DNA from: Vibrio gazogenes
GTDB lineage: Bacteria; Pseudomonadota; Gammaproteobacteria; Enterobacterales; Vibrionaceae
Length of the DNA stretch: 64,000 nucleotides
NCBI RefSeq assembly: GCF_023920225.1
Contig: NZ_CP092588.1
Location: forward strand, 124,001-188,000
Direction: 5' to 3'
The notes under the pieces are model-generated. The model searched no databases and was not told the DNA's origin. It was given only the letters and a program-made list of their open reading frames with translations. The translations under genes were made by a program, and so were the position numbers. Position 1 is the stretch's first letter; the number at the start of each line of letters is the position of its first letter. Shown here in pieces: positions 8,502 through 17,129 of the stretch.

Positions 8502-9353
8502 ATGTCCAATGTACGGCAAATTCACCAAATTATCCCGGCTCAGCCGACTTCTGATGGAGATGGTGTCAAGATTCGTCGGGTCGCCGGTTTCAACCATAAA
8601 CAGTTTTCACCATTTTTGATGCTCGATGAACTTAAATCTGATGAACGGGCTGATTATGTCGGTGGTTTTCCACCCCATCCGCATCGTGGTATCGAAACAC
8701 TGACTTATATGATGCAAGGCCATTTTCAACATCGGGATCATATGGGGAATGTCGGAGAGCTTCGTTCTGGTGGTGCACAATGGATGGCCGCGGGTCGTGG
8801 TGTGATTCATAGTGAAATGCCAATGATGGAAGATGGTTCCCTACATGGATTCCAGATTTGGATCAACCAGCCGGCGAAAAATAAGATGCAGCCAGCGCAA
8901 TACCATGATTTTCAGCCTGAAGTTATCACCGAATATACGCATGATGAGACAGGGCTGTTGAGAGTGCTTGCAGGTCAAGCTGAAATTGCAGGTCAGATGT
9001 TAAGTGGTCCTTTACTGCAAACGGGTGTCCCGTTGCTAGTTGCAGACTGGCGGGCGAACTTAGACCAGTCGCTTCATCTTAAAATACCGCAACAGCATCA
9101 GGCCATGATCTACGTTTATCGGGGTGAAGTGCAACTGGACTCTCGTGTTGTCAAAGCCGGAGAGTTTGCTTTGCTGACTCAGGGAGATAGCTTAATGGTG
9201 CAGTCCAACACGCCTGATAACGGTATGTTGATTCTTGCCGGTGAACCAATTCATGAACCTGTGGTACACTATGGTCCGTTTGTGATGAACTCGTATGCTG
9301 AAATTGAGCAAGCAATTAACGATTACAATAGTGGTCAATTTGAGACTTATTAA
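8502..9353 (+). CDS. Pirin family protein (bicupin)
   Basis: Pirins are two-domain cupins that bind iron; some bacterial members oxidise quercetin and others act as regulators, so the precise role is open. The protein has 283 residues. The N-terminal metal site is visible in HPHRGIETLTYMMQGHFQHRDHMGN (three histidines plus the later E) and the pirin signature continues through GGAQWMAAGRGVIHSEMP. The C-terminal cupin is the less conserved one, ending in AGEPIHEPVVHYGPFVMN. ATG 8502 has GGAGAG 6 to 11 bases upstream; extensions to a TTG at 8451 lack support. It is monocistronic as far as I can see. Confidence 0.92.
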   Translation: MSNVRQIHQIIPAQPTSDGDGVKIRRVAGFNHKQFSPFLMLDELKSDERADYVGGFPPHPHRGIETLTYMMQGHFQHRDHMGNVGELRSGGAQWMAAGRGVIHSEMPMMEDGSLHGFQIWINQPAKNKMQPAQYHDFQPEVITEYTHDETGLLRVLAGQAEIAGQMLSGPLLQTGVPLLVADWRANLDQSLHLKIPQQHQAMIYVYRGEVQLDSRVVKAGEFALLTQGDSLMVQSNTPDNGMLILAGEPIHEPVVHYGPFVMNSYAEIEQAINDYNSGQFETY

Positions 9354-9591
9354 TGTTCATAGAAGTTTAACTGCGGTCGTGTGCGGCTTGGTGTTAAATT
9401 AAGCAATGCCATCCGTGGGTATACTATTGATATGCAAACTGCGCTATTGGTTTGGTAGAAGTCTATTTTTAGAAGATATCTCACCGTTCTCGATTGTGTC
9501 CATGCTTAGAATTTGTTCCAATGGATATGACCCTGACGATGGTTATCTTTCATGACCAGTCGTCCCTGAAGTTACGAAAAGGAGCACACCA

Positions 9592-10023
9592 TTGAAATCA
9601 TTATTGGCAGTGCTGGGACTATTGCTTATCGGCTGTAGCGCAGTATTGATTTATATGAGTTATCAAGATTATACCAGCCCGAAGAAAGTTTATGGTGTTT
9701 GGTTAGAAACGCAAGTTATGCATGATCGGCGAGAAGTGATTACATTTAATAAGCGTGGGGTTTATCGAAATAGTCATCTGATTACCACGAAATTTGATTT
9801 TAATGGGAAGCAGGTTCAGTTTAAAAGTGGTGGCCAGGAACATATCTATCAGATTAGTGGTACCGCGTCTTCTCCTCAGTTAAAACGTATCGAGCCGAGT
9901 CAACCGGTTCAGGTTTTGATTAAAAAAGGTTACGAACATACACTGGCAAAGCCCGACAATGCTTGGCATCGGGTCAATAATACCAGAAGCTCTTTCGCCG
10001 AAGGGTTCACCAACGGCGATTAG
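9592..10023 (+). CDS. Small membrane-anchored protein, DUF2850-like
   Basis: A 143-residue protein of unknown function. The N-terminus LLAVLGLLLIGCSAVLIYMS is one membrane anchor; the cysteine is not in a clean lipobox, so I read a transmembrane helix rather than a lipoprotein signal. The rest is a periplasmic beta-rich domain with VYGVWLE and FNKRGVYRNSHLITTKFDF. From memory it resembles the Vibrio-restricted DUF2850 family. The start is a TTG at 9592 backed by a strong AAAAGGAG at 9577-9584, spacing 7. The nearest gene downstream is an MscS channel in the same direction, 124 bases away. Confidence 0.75.
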   Translation: MKSLLAVLGLLLIGCSAVLIYMSYQDYTSPKKVYGVWLETQVMHDRREVITFNKRGVYRNSHLITTKFDFNGKQVQFKSGGQEHIYQISGTASSPQLKRIEPSQPVQVLIKKGYEHTLAKPDNAWHRVNNTRSSFAEGFTNGD

Positions 10024-10147
10024 TCTGTTTTTAAACGATGTGATCATGCTAGGTCAGAATCGTATCGATGACGTAGATTGAGGCTGGTGATATCCGATAT
10101 TTTTTGTTAGCGTTCAACTCACTGATATTAATAATTGACCCCGACCT

Positions 10148-11248
10148 ATGAACTCATGGATTAACGATGTTCTTTCATCTTCTATATGGCAAAGAGAAGA
10201 CACGAATGTGTTTTTAATTACACTTGCCAGTTTTGTCGCCTGGATGGTATGGCGCTTTATCTGTCGTCATTTGAATCAACTCACTGAAAAAACCAAAGTT
10301 CATTGGGATGATCTTCTTCTTCACGCATTGCGCTCCCCGATCAGTGTATTGATTTGGCTTTGGCCGGCGACGATTTCCCTCGGTTTGTTACTTGAAGATA
10401 TGATTACCAGCCGATTAGACTGGCTGGAAACCCTTAAATTGGTGTTATTAGTCTGTTGCTTTGTTTGGACGTTGATACGGTTGGTCAACAATATAGAAGA
10501 TTACGTATTGCAGACGAAAGACAAGGATAAAACAACCGTTCAAGCTATTTCCAAGGTCGTCAAGTTATTGGTGTTCGTCGTCGGCCTGTTATCGATTATG
10601 CAAACGTTTGGTCTCAGTTTGTCCGGATTACTGACGTTTGGTGGTGTCGGTGGTTTAGTGGTCGGTTTTGCCGCAAAAGATCTGCTGTCGAATTTTTTTG
10701 GTGGCATGATGATCTACTTTGATCGCCCTTTTAAAGTCGGGGACTGGATTCGTTCACCGGATCGCGTCATTGAAGGGACCGTTGAACGGATTGGCTGGCG
10801 GATGACGGTGATTCGCACGTTTGATAAACGTCCGCTTTATGTACCGAACTCGGTATTCAGTAGCATTGTGGTTGAAAACCCGTCGCGAATGCTCAATCGA
10901 CGTATCTATGAAGTCATTGGCTTACGATATGGGGATTCTAAGAAGATTGCCACGATTGTTACTGATGTGAGGCAAATGCTAGAGGAACACCCTGATATTG
11001 ATGTGAACCAGACTCTGATAGTTAATTTTGATTCTTTTAGTGCATCATCATTAGACTTCTTCATCTACACCTTCACGAAAACTGTCAACTGGATACGTTA
11101 CCATGATGTAAAGCAGGATGTGCTGTTAAAAGTGATGGATATTATTCATCATCATGGCGCTGATATCGCTTATCCAACCCAAACCCTCAAGTTAGAGTCT
11201 GAAAGAGTGGGCTCTGAATCATTCGAAGCACATACGAACCGAAGTTAA
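10148..11248 (+). CDS. Small-conductance mechanosensitive channel, MscS/YnaI type
   Basis: A membrane channel that opens under lateral tension and releases solutes on hypo-osmotic shock. The 366 residues hold about four N-terminal hydrophobic segments, then the pore helix GGLVVGFAAKDLLSNFFGG and the beta domain beginning FKVGDWIRSPDRVIEGTVERIGWRMT, which is diagnostic for MscS. The number of extra N-terminal helices is closer to E. coli YnaI than to three-helix MscS. It has no strong ribosome site before ATG 10148. In a cell that accumulates ectoine such a channel is the natural release valve. Confidence 0.92.
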   Translation: MNSWINDVLSSSIWQREDTNVFLITLASFVAWMVWRFICRHLNQLTEKTKVHWDDLLLHALRSPISVLIWLWPATISLGLLLEDMITSRLDWLETLKLVLLVCCFVWTLIRLVNNIEDYVLQTKDKDKTTVQAISKVVKLLVFVVGLLSIMQTFGLSLSGLLTFGGVGGLVVGFAAKDLLSNFFGGMMIYFDRPFKVGDWIRSPDRVIEGTVERIGWRMTVIRTFDKRPLYVPNSVFSSIVVENPSRMLNRRIYEVIGLRYGDSKKIATIVTDVRQMLEEHPDIDVNQTLIVNFDSFSASSLDFFIYTFTKTVNWIRYHDVKQDVLLKVMDIIHHHGADIAYPTQTLKLESERVGSESFEAHTNRS

Positions 11249-11282
11249 TCTCAGATATCTCTTTTGTTGACCCACCAAATTG

Positions 11283-11308
11283 CCCGAGCAGATCCCCATC
11301 TGCTCGGG
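11283..11308 (+). terminator. Terminator after the MscS-type gene
   Basis: CCCGAGCAGAT (11283-11293) and ATCTGCTCGGG (11298-11308) form a perfect 11-bp stem with a CCCC loop. The downstream sequence is AT-rich but has no pure T-run, so termination strength is uncertain. Confidence 0.75.
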
Positions 11309-11529
11309 GTATATATTACTTTGTTTATTGATATGAAGAGGTCATTCTTGTATCGCTGTGGCAATTTCGGTCATTGACAGAGGAGATGATCTGTTTGAAT
11401 TTGATGAAATGAAATTGATTACATAAAATTAAATATTGTCAGTGATGAGAGCTTCCTGACAAAGTGATGTGATTCGAACAAGATAACCCGTTCTAGTCCA
11501 CATACCAGACCATGAATCAAGGAGGAAAG

Positions 11530-11790
11530 ATGCGTGTTGATATCGTTGGTCGACTTTTGGGTGATTTTTTTCTTGAAGCAAAAGTGGCGATAGCTGATAT
11601 TGGTTTGTATTACGGGCTGGATGTCAGTGATTACCCAGAGAATATGACATTAGAAATGCTGGTTTATCAGCAGATTGGAGATAAGCCTGAACAAGGTGAT
11701 TCCTTTTACTGGCAGGGATTAACTTGGGTAGTTGCCCGAGTTCGGGATTGGCGGGTTCAACTCGTCGGACTCAAGTTACCGATGAATTGA
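11530..11790 (+). CDS. Stand-alone CorC/HlyC-like transporter-associated domain
   Basis: An 86-residue cytoplasmic protein. The sequence DIGLYYGLDVSDYPENMTLEMLVYQQIGDKPEQGD followed by a VVARVRDWRVQLVGLKLP ending resembles the CorC_HlyC domain found at the C-terminus of Na+/H+ and K+/H+ antiporters (NhaP2) and of CorC proteins, where it regulates transport. Here no transporter is attached or adjacent on this strand. I chose ATG 11530 because AAGGAGG sits just ahead; the in-frame ATG at 11512 lies before that site. Function is inferred only from domain resemblance. It converges with pncB. Confidence 0.55.
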   Translation: MRVDIVGRLLGDFFLEAKVAIADIGLYYGLDVSDYPENMTLEMLVYQQIGDKPEQGDSFYWQGLTWVVARVRDWRVQLVGLKLPMN

Positions 11791-11880
11791 ATGGTGTCGG
11801 TTGATGTATCATCGACTAAACCGTTCGTGTGTTCGGTTATTGGTTGATGAAACCGAGCGACCTGAACCATAAGCTATGAT

Positions 11881-13188
11881 TCAGGCGGCTGCAATATATT
11901 TACGTTGATTATGCTTCATGGCTTTGAGAGTGGCGATAAGCTGATCAATATCGAAATCAATATTGAATTGTTGCTTCAAATTGGCAAGAAAGACAGCATC
12001 TTCACACATCGCTTTTTCGGGTTCGTCGCTGATCTTCGCCACAGGGCGGCCATGACATTCAGCGAGTTTGATCACAATCGATAGCGGCTTATAGGTTTGA
12101 CCGTATTTGTTTTTCCAACCACCCAAATCATTGGTGAGGAATGTCCCAATCCCGAAAGAAATCCGAGCGCGTCCAGCGAAATATTCACACAATTCCAGTG
12201 CCTGACTGAAGTCGAGGCTATCGGAGAAAATAAAGAGTTTCGTCCGTGGGTCGATCCCCAGTTTTTGGTAGTGTGCAATCATCTTTTCACCCCAAGTGAA
12301 GGGGCAACCGGAATCATGACGGACACCGTCGTAAGCTTTCGCCAAATGCATATTAAAATCATTGAGGAAAGCATCGATATTGAGCGTATCGGTAGGCGCG
12401 ATAGACAGTTGACCATCGAACGCTGTCAACCACTGTTCCAGCGCGACGCGTTGTGAATCTCCCGGATTGACCAGTGCCTGATGACCCATAAACCATTCAT
12501 GCGCGATTGTCCCAATCGGTTTGAGGTCGAATTTCCGGGCAAAATGATAGTTACTCGTACCGAGTAACAGCTCAGGGATCTCTTGCTTCAACTCGGCCAT
12601 GACTTGTTCTTGTATGTGTGCTGAGAAGCGGCGGCGTGTCCCCATTTCCGTGAGTCTAAAGTTATCAATACCGCGCTCGGCCAACTCATGCTTCAGCGCG
12701 ATGAGTTTATTGTGCAATACCTGACGAGGTAAGTCAGCGGGAACATCTTGCCAACCATGTCGGCTTCTGACTTCTGAGATGATCGCCATAATCATCGTTT
12801 CATACAAAATCGTGTCGCGCCATGTTCCCCGGACGCCAACTCGCAGTTGACGTTTGGAACCTTGTTGGATGATGCCGAATTCAACCTGCTGCGTCGGCTG
12901 AAACTGGAAATAGCGTAATGCATGCAGGAAAGCTGGTTTTAGATGAGATGAACTCTTTTTCAGATAGTCAATTTCTGCCTGAGAAAAGCGTAACTTCGAC
13001 AGTTGCTCCACTTCACTGCGAATTTCCGGGAGCAGCCCAGTGATATCTTCTTCTGAGCGGACGGTCAGTTCGTAACGGACTTCAATGTTAGGATAAAACG
13101 TATGGATGGCCTGCATCATATTAATTTTATATGCATCCAGATCCAGCAGACTTTGGATGATATGTTTAGAAAAAAGATGATTGTTCAT
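11881..13188 (-). CDS. pncB: Nicotinate phosphoribosyltransferase
   Basis: PncB makes nicotinate mononucleotide from nicotinate, PRPP and ATP in the NAD salvage pathway. The 435-residue protein starts with the family signature IIQSLLDLDAYKINMMQAIHTFYP and carries FRLTEMGTRRRFS, GTSNYHFARKFDLKPIGTIAHEWFMGHQA (phosphorylated-histidine and substrate region) and RHDSGCPFTWGEKMI. Length is normal for the gamma-proteobacterial type. It is divergent from nrtR, and the shared 270-base region holds nested palindromes, so NrtR repression in response to NAD metabolites is very likely. Confidence 0.96.
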   Translation of the reverse strand: MNNHLFSKHIIQSLLDLDAYKINMMQAIHTFYPNIEVRYELTVRSEEDITGLLPEIRSEVEQLSKLRFSQAEIDYLKKSSSHLKPAFLHALRYFQFQPTQQVEFGIIQQGSKRQLRVGVRGTWRDTILYETMIMAIISEVRSRHGWQDVPADLPRQVLHNKLIALKHELAERGIDNFRLTEMGTRRRFSAHIQEQVMAELKQEIPELLLGTSNYHFARKFDLKPIGTIAHEWFMGHQALVNPGDSQRVALEQWLTAFDGQLSIAPTDTLNIDAFLNDFNMHLAKAYDGVRHDSGCPFTWGEKMIAHYQKLGIDPRTKLFIFSDSLDFSQALELCEYFAGRARISFGIGTFLTNDLGGWKNKYGQTYKPLSIVIKLAECHGRPVAKISDEPEKAMCEDAVFLANLKQQFNIDFDIDQLIATLKAMKHNQRKYIAAA

Positions 13189-13281
13189 GGGGGCATCCTC
13201 ACTTTTATGTTAGTAACATTGTGTGCCTAACCTAAGGCGGACATTAAATGAGACGCGAGCATTTGTCAATCATTAGTCTAT

Positions 13282-13317
13282 GGTATCATGGATAGGAATA
13301 TCATTATGAATGATACC
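13282..13317. promoter_or_regulatory. nrtR operator: Candidate NrtR operator between pncB and nrtR
   Basis: Two overlapping inverted repeats are seen. TATCATT-ATG-AATGATA is a perfect palindrome at 13299-13315. A third half-site, GGTATCAT at 13282-13289, is the exact inverse of ATGATACC at 13310-13317. The elements lie about 95-150 bases from each start codon in the divergent region. NrtR proteins are dimers that bind palindromes in front of NAD genes. That this is the site is inference from position. Confidence 0.6.
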
Positions 13318-13460
13318 TTTTGGGTATAAAACTTTATTTATTCTCAGATTATTTTGTCACTAAAATCATCGATTGAGTTCGTAACATTCTGTGATTAAAT
13401 TTGACCTATGATGATGTCATTTCATAGAATGAGCGGAGAGTTGTATGGGAAAGCTGCTTT

Positions 13461-14183
13461 ATGATTGTAACTATCGATATGATCTGCCTTCGTTTGTCTG
13501 ATGACGGCATTCAAGTTTTGCTGGTGAAACGGAATAATCCGGAGCGTCCGGATTTTGGCATGTGGGCGGTTCCCGGAGGCTGGGTATACGACGAAGATTT
13601 TACCGCGCGTGGTGGTGAGCCGGCCGATGAAGATTTCGAAGCAGCACGTCGGCGAATTTGCCGGCAAAAAGTACATACGTATCCTAATTTTATCAGTGAC
13701 CCTTTGGTTGACGGCAATCCGAAACGCAACCCTGATGGTTGGAGTGTCAGTATTTCCCACTATGCGTTGCTGAATCGGTCGAATATCAGGCAAATTGAAG
13801 CTGCCGGAATGGATCGTAACCGTCTCGACTGGTTTGATTTAAACCTCGTTTTGCAGGGACAGATAACGCTGGCTTTTGACCATGCGGCTCAGATTCAACA
13901 TGCATGGATCAAATTACGGGCAGCCGTCGAATATACCTCAGTCGTGCTCTTTTTTCTGGAGAAAGAATTTTTGGTTGCAGAAATTATCGATGCTTATGCG
14001 AAGTTCGGGGTTGAAGTAAACCGGATGACAATTAAACGGCGGTTGATTAACTCAGAAGTGATTGTGAGTACCAATAAAATTGCTGCCCCGAATAAAGGTC
14101 GTGGACGTGGCGGGAAGCCCGCAACGGTCTATCGGCTTGCAAACAATGAAGTCAGCTACTTTCAGACTTGTTTGAGGGGGTAG
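13461..14183 (+). CDS. nrtR: NrtR, Nudix-related transcriptional regulator of NAD metabolism
   Basis: NrtR fuses a Nudix-like ligand domain to a C-terminal winged helix and represses NAD genes. The 240-residue protein has the Nudix fold (LLVKRNNPERPDFGMWAVPGGW at 20-41) and a basic C-terminal DNA-binding part (VNRMTIKRRLIN, NKGRGRGGKPATVYRL). The catalytic Nudix box is lost: where REUxEE is expected there is RRRICRQ, so it should not hydrolyse nucleotides. ATG 13461 is the first start in this frame but has no ribosome site. A well-supported ATG at 13445 (GGAGAG upstream) is in another frame and stops at 13501, so the start is uncertain or a frameshift exists. Confidence 0.88.
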   Translation: MIVTIDMICLRLSDDGIQVLLVKRNNPERPDFGMWAVPGGWVYDEDFTARGGEPADEDFEAARRRICRQKVHTYPNFISDPLVDGNPKRNPDGWSVSISHYALLNRSNIRQIEAAGMDRNRLDWFDLNLVLQGQITLAFDHAAQIQHAWIKLRAAVEYTSVVLFFLEKEFLVAEIIDAYAKFGVEVNRMTIKRRLINSEVIVSTNKIAAPNKGRGRGGKPATVYRLANNEVSYFQTCLRG

Positions 14184-14195
14184 CTAATTTAAGCA

Positions 14196-15350
14196 TTAGC
14201 CTCCATCCATTTTTTGTTTTTGATCTTGCGTAGCTTGTTTTGGCTCGAGCCCGTATGGGAGATCTCTGAAGATTGCCGGATTTTGGTCATATTTCGGTGT
14301 TGCGTGGGGTTGCTGCCATCCCAATAGCATGATTGCGAGCAGATTACGATGTTCACCCTGTGCCAGATTGAAGTCATCTTTTCCCGAAGGGATCATCTGC
14401 TTTAATGGCGGGATCGCTTCCTGAATCGCCTGTCTGGTCTGCGTGACGACCGGATCCTTATCCAGCCCGGCAAGCAAAAAACTTAATCCGACTTCTGCAA
14501 TCACATCCGGTTTTGTCCGTGCAATAATAGTTTCTATATTGGTACGGAAATAGTGGTAAATCCATTGATAATCTGCCGCTGAAACGGAATGCTGATAATA
14601 ACCTGAAGCTGCAATGATTATGTGCGTCATACCATAAATTTTATTCTCATACTGCTGCTTAGACAGTGCTTTGTCCTGCTCATCCGGATACGTTTTCCGG
14701 AATGCTTGAATAAACGCTTGTACGACATCCTGTTCACCCAATTGCCTGAGCCAGAACACCTGGTTGGCTAATTGGGCTGCCCACGCCTTGATCATCTGCG
14801 GATCGGTCGCGTACAGACTGAAATCATATCTACGCAAAACCTGACGCAGTCGCTGGTCATGTTTGTGTTTCAGACCATATTCATCTGCCCGAGCCATCGC
14901 ACCGAGTAAATCAACGCCTAAATAAATATATTCCGGATGATGTTTTGTTACCGAAAATCGTAGCCGGGACCGTTCGCCTTGACGTCCTTCATACGAGGAC
15001 AGACGCTGTTGAGAGTACAGATAAACCGCTTCAGGTGTGGTGACATCGTTGGCGAAGTGGTTCAGTGTACTGGCAACTCGGGCCATATCCTGCCAAATCC
15101 CCGCAGCATACTTGTTATCTAAGGTTTGTCGATACATCCGTAGTGCGTAATGCCCTGCTTTGAAGGCCGGTAGTGTATAGAGGCGCTGTTCATAATACTC
15201 AGCGATTTGATCTGCAGAATCCTGATAACTGGGGGGAAATGTAGCCGCTTCATTTGCAGTGGGCGTTCCAATCTGCGTATTGGGTGCCGCAATACTCTGA
15301 CAGATAAATATGATGAATAAAACTGAAGCTATGCCACATTTATTTAACAT
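14196..15350 (-). CDS. Exported protein of unknown function, possibly DUF3541
   Basis: I do not recognise a biochemical function. The 384-residue product begins with a signal peptide (CGIASVLFIIFICQSIAA) and the mature part is almost wholly alpha-helical, with short hydrophobic and aromatic repeats such as YEQRLYTLPAFKAGHYALRMYRQ and YGMTHIIIAASGYYQHSVSAADYQWIYHYF. These look like a helical-repeat scaffold. From memory it resembles DUF3541 proteins of Vibrio and relatives. The C-terminus is a hydrophilic tail rich in Q and K. It converges with nrtR, leaving only 12 bases between the stops. Confidence 0.65.
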   Translation of the reverse strand: MLNKCGIASVLFIIFICQSIAAPNTQIGTPTANEAATFPPSYQDSADQIAEYYEQRLYTLPAFKAGHYALRMYRQTLDNKYAAGIWQDMARVASTLNHFANDVTTPEAVYLYSQQRLSSYEGRQGERSRLRFSVTKHHPEYIYLGVDLLGAMARADEYGLKHKHDQRLRQVLRRYDFSLYATDPQMIKAWAAQLANQVFWLRQLGEQDVVQAFIQAFRKTYPDEQDKALSKQQYENKIYGMTHIIIAASGYYQHSVSAADYQWIYHYFRTNIETIIARTKPDVIAEVGLSFLLAGLDKDPVVTQTRQAIQEAIPPLKQMIPSGKDDFNLAQGEHRNLLAIMLLGWQQPHATPKYDQNPAIFRDLPYGLEPKQATQDQKQKMDGG

Positions 15351-15725
15351 ATGCCGACCCAGTTCACAGAGGATGATTTATAAAACATATGCATTCGTAG
15401 CAGTAGCTATGTTAGCGCAGTGCAATAAGTCTGTGAAATTATCGCCTTCACTGACGGTTGCGGTACTTCTGCACCGTGATTCTTGATAGTTTAAATGAAA
15501 AAATAAATTAGGTTTGGCCTTGTTTTATATCGTGTTTATTGACAGCTAAATCACTAGTGGGGCGTTCTTATTGGCTGAAAGTAGCTATTCTGATATGAAC
15601 TGTTTGATTTTAATAAATTTTTAATGTCAGAGTGCTCTTTTTGTCTATGTGATCAGGTCAATGATCATTTCATGGCTGGAGGAATACGACATATTCACAC
15701 CAGTCCCTCACGAGAGAGGAGCATT
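15351..15725. other. Non-coding divergent region
   Basis: About 375 bases between the exported protein gene (minus) and the cyclase gene (plus). Both promoters should lie here. Apart from the GAGAGGAG ribosome site at 15714-15721 I see no repeat, hairpin or operator that stands out. Confidence 0.5.
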
Positions 15726-17087
15726 ATGCGCGACATTCTGTTCAAAAAATGGACAGTGATTGGTTTCCTTGTCTTACTTGCCTGTATCTTGATGGTGTTG
15801 GTTGAGTTTATTTTCCAACGTCATCAAGAGGTGATGCGTCAAGAAATTCAAAGTAGGACAACAGAGGAACTTTCCATTATTCGATTTAAGCTGGAAGCGA
15901 CGATTCTGGCCGATATTTATGTGGCGAAAAGTTTGTCAACGTTGACGACTGTGAATGCCAGTACCGTTGCAGAGAGTTGGGAAAAAGTTTCGCTGCGCAT
16001 TATGGAGCAAGGGAAATACATTCGATCACTGAGTCTTGCTCCCAATGATATTATTGAGTACGTCTATCCGTTGAAAGGAAACAAAAAAGTCGTCGGGCTG
16101 GATTTTAGGACGATGCCTGAGCAGTGGAAAACGGTTAAACAAGCGCATGAACTGAAAGAGATTTTTATTGCCGGTCCGGTGGATCGGGGGAAAGACGATC
16201 AGGTCATTATTGCGCGCTGTCCGGTTTTTCTTGACCCGCCATATAATCAATTTTATTGGGGGGTGATCAGTGTCGATATTGATATCGATAGCTTGCTTCA
16301 GTCCCTTAAGGTTGCTGAGGTTCTACCCGGCTATGATATTGCAATCCGAGGAAAAGACAGTTCGGGAAAACAGGGCGCAGTGTTCTGGGGAGAACCTGAT
16401 GTCTTTCAACATGCGTTTGCTCAAGAGATGATCTATTTTCCACATGGCTCCTGGAGTATTGCAATCGCAGAACAAGACAACGTCAATATTCTTGACCAAG
16501 TGCCTTGGTTTCAGACCAATATTGTGCGTGTGATTGGTTATCTGTTACTGATATTCCTTATTGCTTCTTTTCTGGTGATTTATCGTCTTTACGATAAATC
16601 GAATCGTCTTTCTCTCTATGATGAACTGACTCATCTACCGAATCGCCGTTATTTTATGAGTGAACTGAATCGATATTTCGAGCGAGAAAAACGAGCGAAG
16701 CAACCTATGGGTTTTGCCTTACTGTGTATCGATGTGAATAAATTCAAAACGATCAATGATACCTATGGGCATAATGTCGGGGATCAGGTACTGGTGGAGT
16801 GTGCCCGACGGATTGAGAATGCGATTCGGGACAACGATTGTGCTGCGCGTATTGGCGGTGACGAGTTTTTAGTCTTGTTGAAAGGTGGCGAAAAAGGGGA
16901 AGACTTACGGAAAATCATGGATCGAGTGCGTCATGCGGTTGGCGTGACCCCAGTGATTTGTGGAGAGCTTGCAATCCCGGTTGGTATTAGTGTCGGTTAT
17001 ACACGCTACAGTCCAGAAATGCAGAGCGTTAACGAGATGATTCATCATGCTGATAATGAAATGTATGATGAAAAATATGCGTCCTGA
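15726..17087 (+). CDS. CHASE-GGDEF diguanylate cyclase
   Basis: A membrane sensor that makes cyclic di-GMP. The 453 residues run: TM1 (about 10-30), a periplasmic CHASE-like sensor (about 60-250, with SLAPNDIIEYVYPLKGNKKVVGLDF), TM2 (267-286) and a GGDEF domain. The active-site loop is an intact GGDEF at 377-381, and RDND at 368-371 is the RxxD inhibitory site exactly five residues before it, so feedback inhibition by c-di-GMP is expected. ATG 15726 follows GAGAGGAG; in-frame upstream codons lack a site. No phosphodiesterase gene is adjacent. Confidence 0.92.
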   Translation: MRDILFKKWTVIGFLVLLACILMVLVEFIFQRHQEVMRQEIQSRTTEELSIIRFKLEATILADIYVAKSLSTLTTVNASTVAESWEKVSLRIMEQGKYIRSLSLAPNDIIEYVYPLKGNKKVVGLDFRTMPEQWKTVKQAHELKEIFIAGPVDRGKDDQVIIARCPVFLDPPYNQFYWGVISVDIDIDSLLQSLKVAEVLPGYDIAIRGKDSSGKQGAVFWGEPDVFQHAFAQEMIYFPHGSWSIAIAEQDNVNILDQVPWFQTNIVRVIGYLLLIFLIASFLVIYRLYDKSNRLSLYDELTHLPNRRYFMSELNRYFEREKRAKQPMGFALLCIDVNKFKTINDTYGHNVGDQVLVECARRIENAIRDNDCAARIGGDEFLVLLKGGEKGEDLRKIMDRVRHAVGVTPVICGELAIPVGISVGYTRYSPEMQSVNEMIHHADNEMYDEKYAS

Positions 17088-17129
17088 ACCCCTGTGAGTC
17101 CCAGAATTATCGACAATTACCCGACAGTG

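Noticed and set aside
12097..12456. 119-codon plus-strand frame inside pncB
   Set aside because: Lies wholly within a well-supported gene on the opposite strand and has no protein-like signature.
13422..13793. 123-codon minus-strand frame across nrtR
   Set aside because: Shadow of nrtR on the other strand; no ribosome site.
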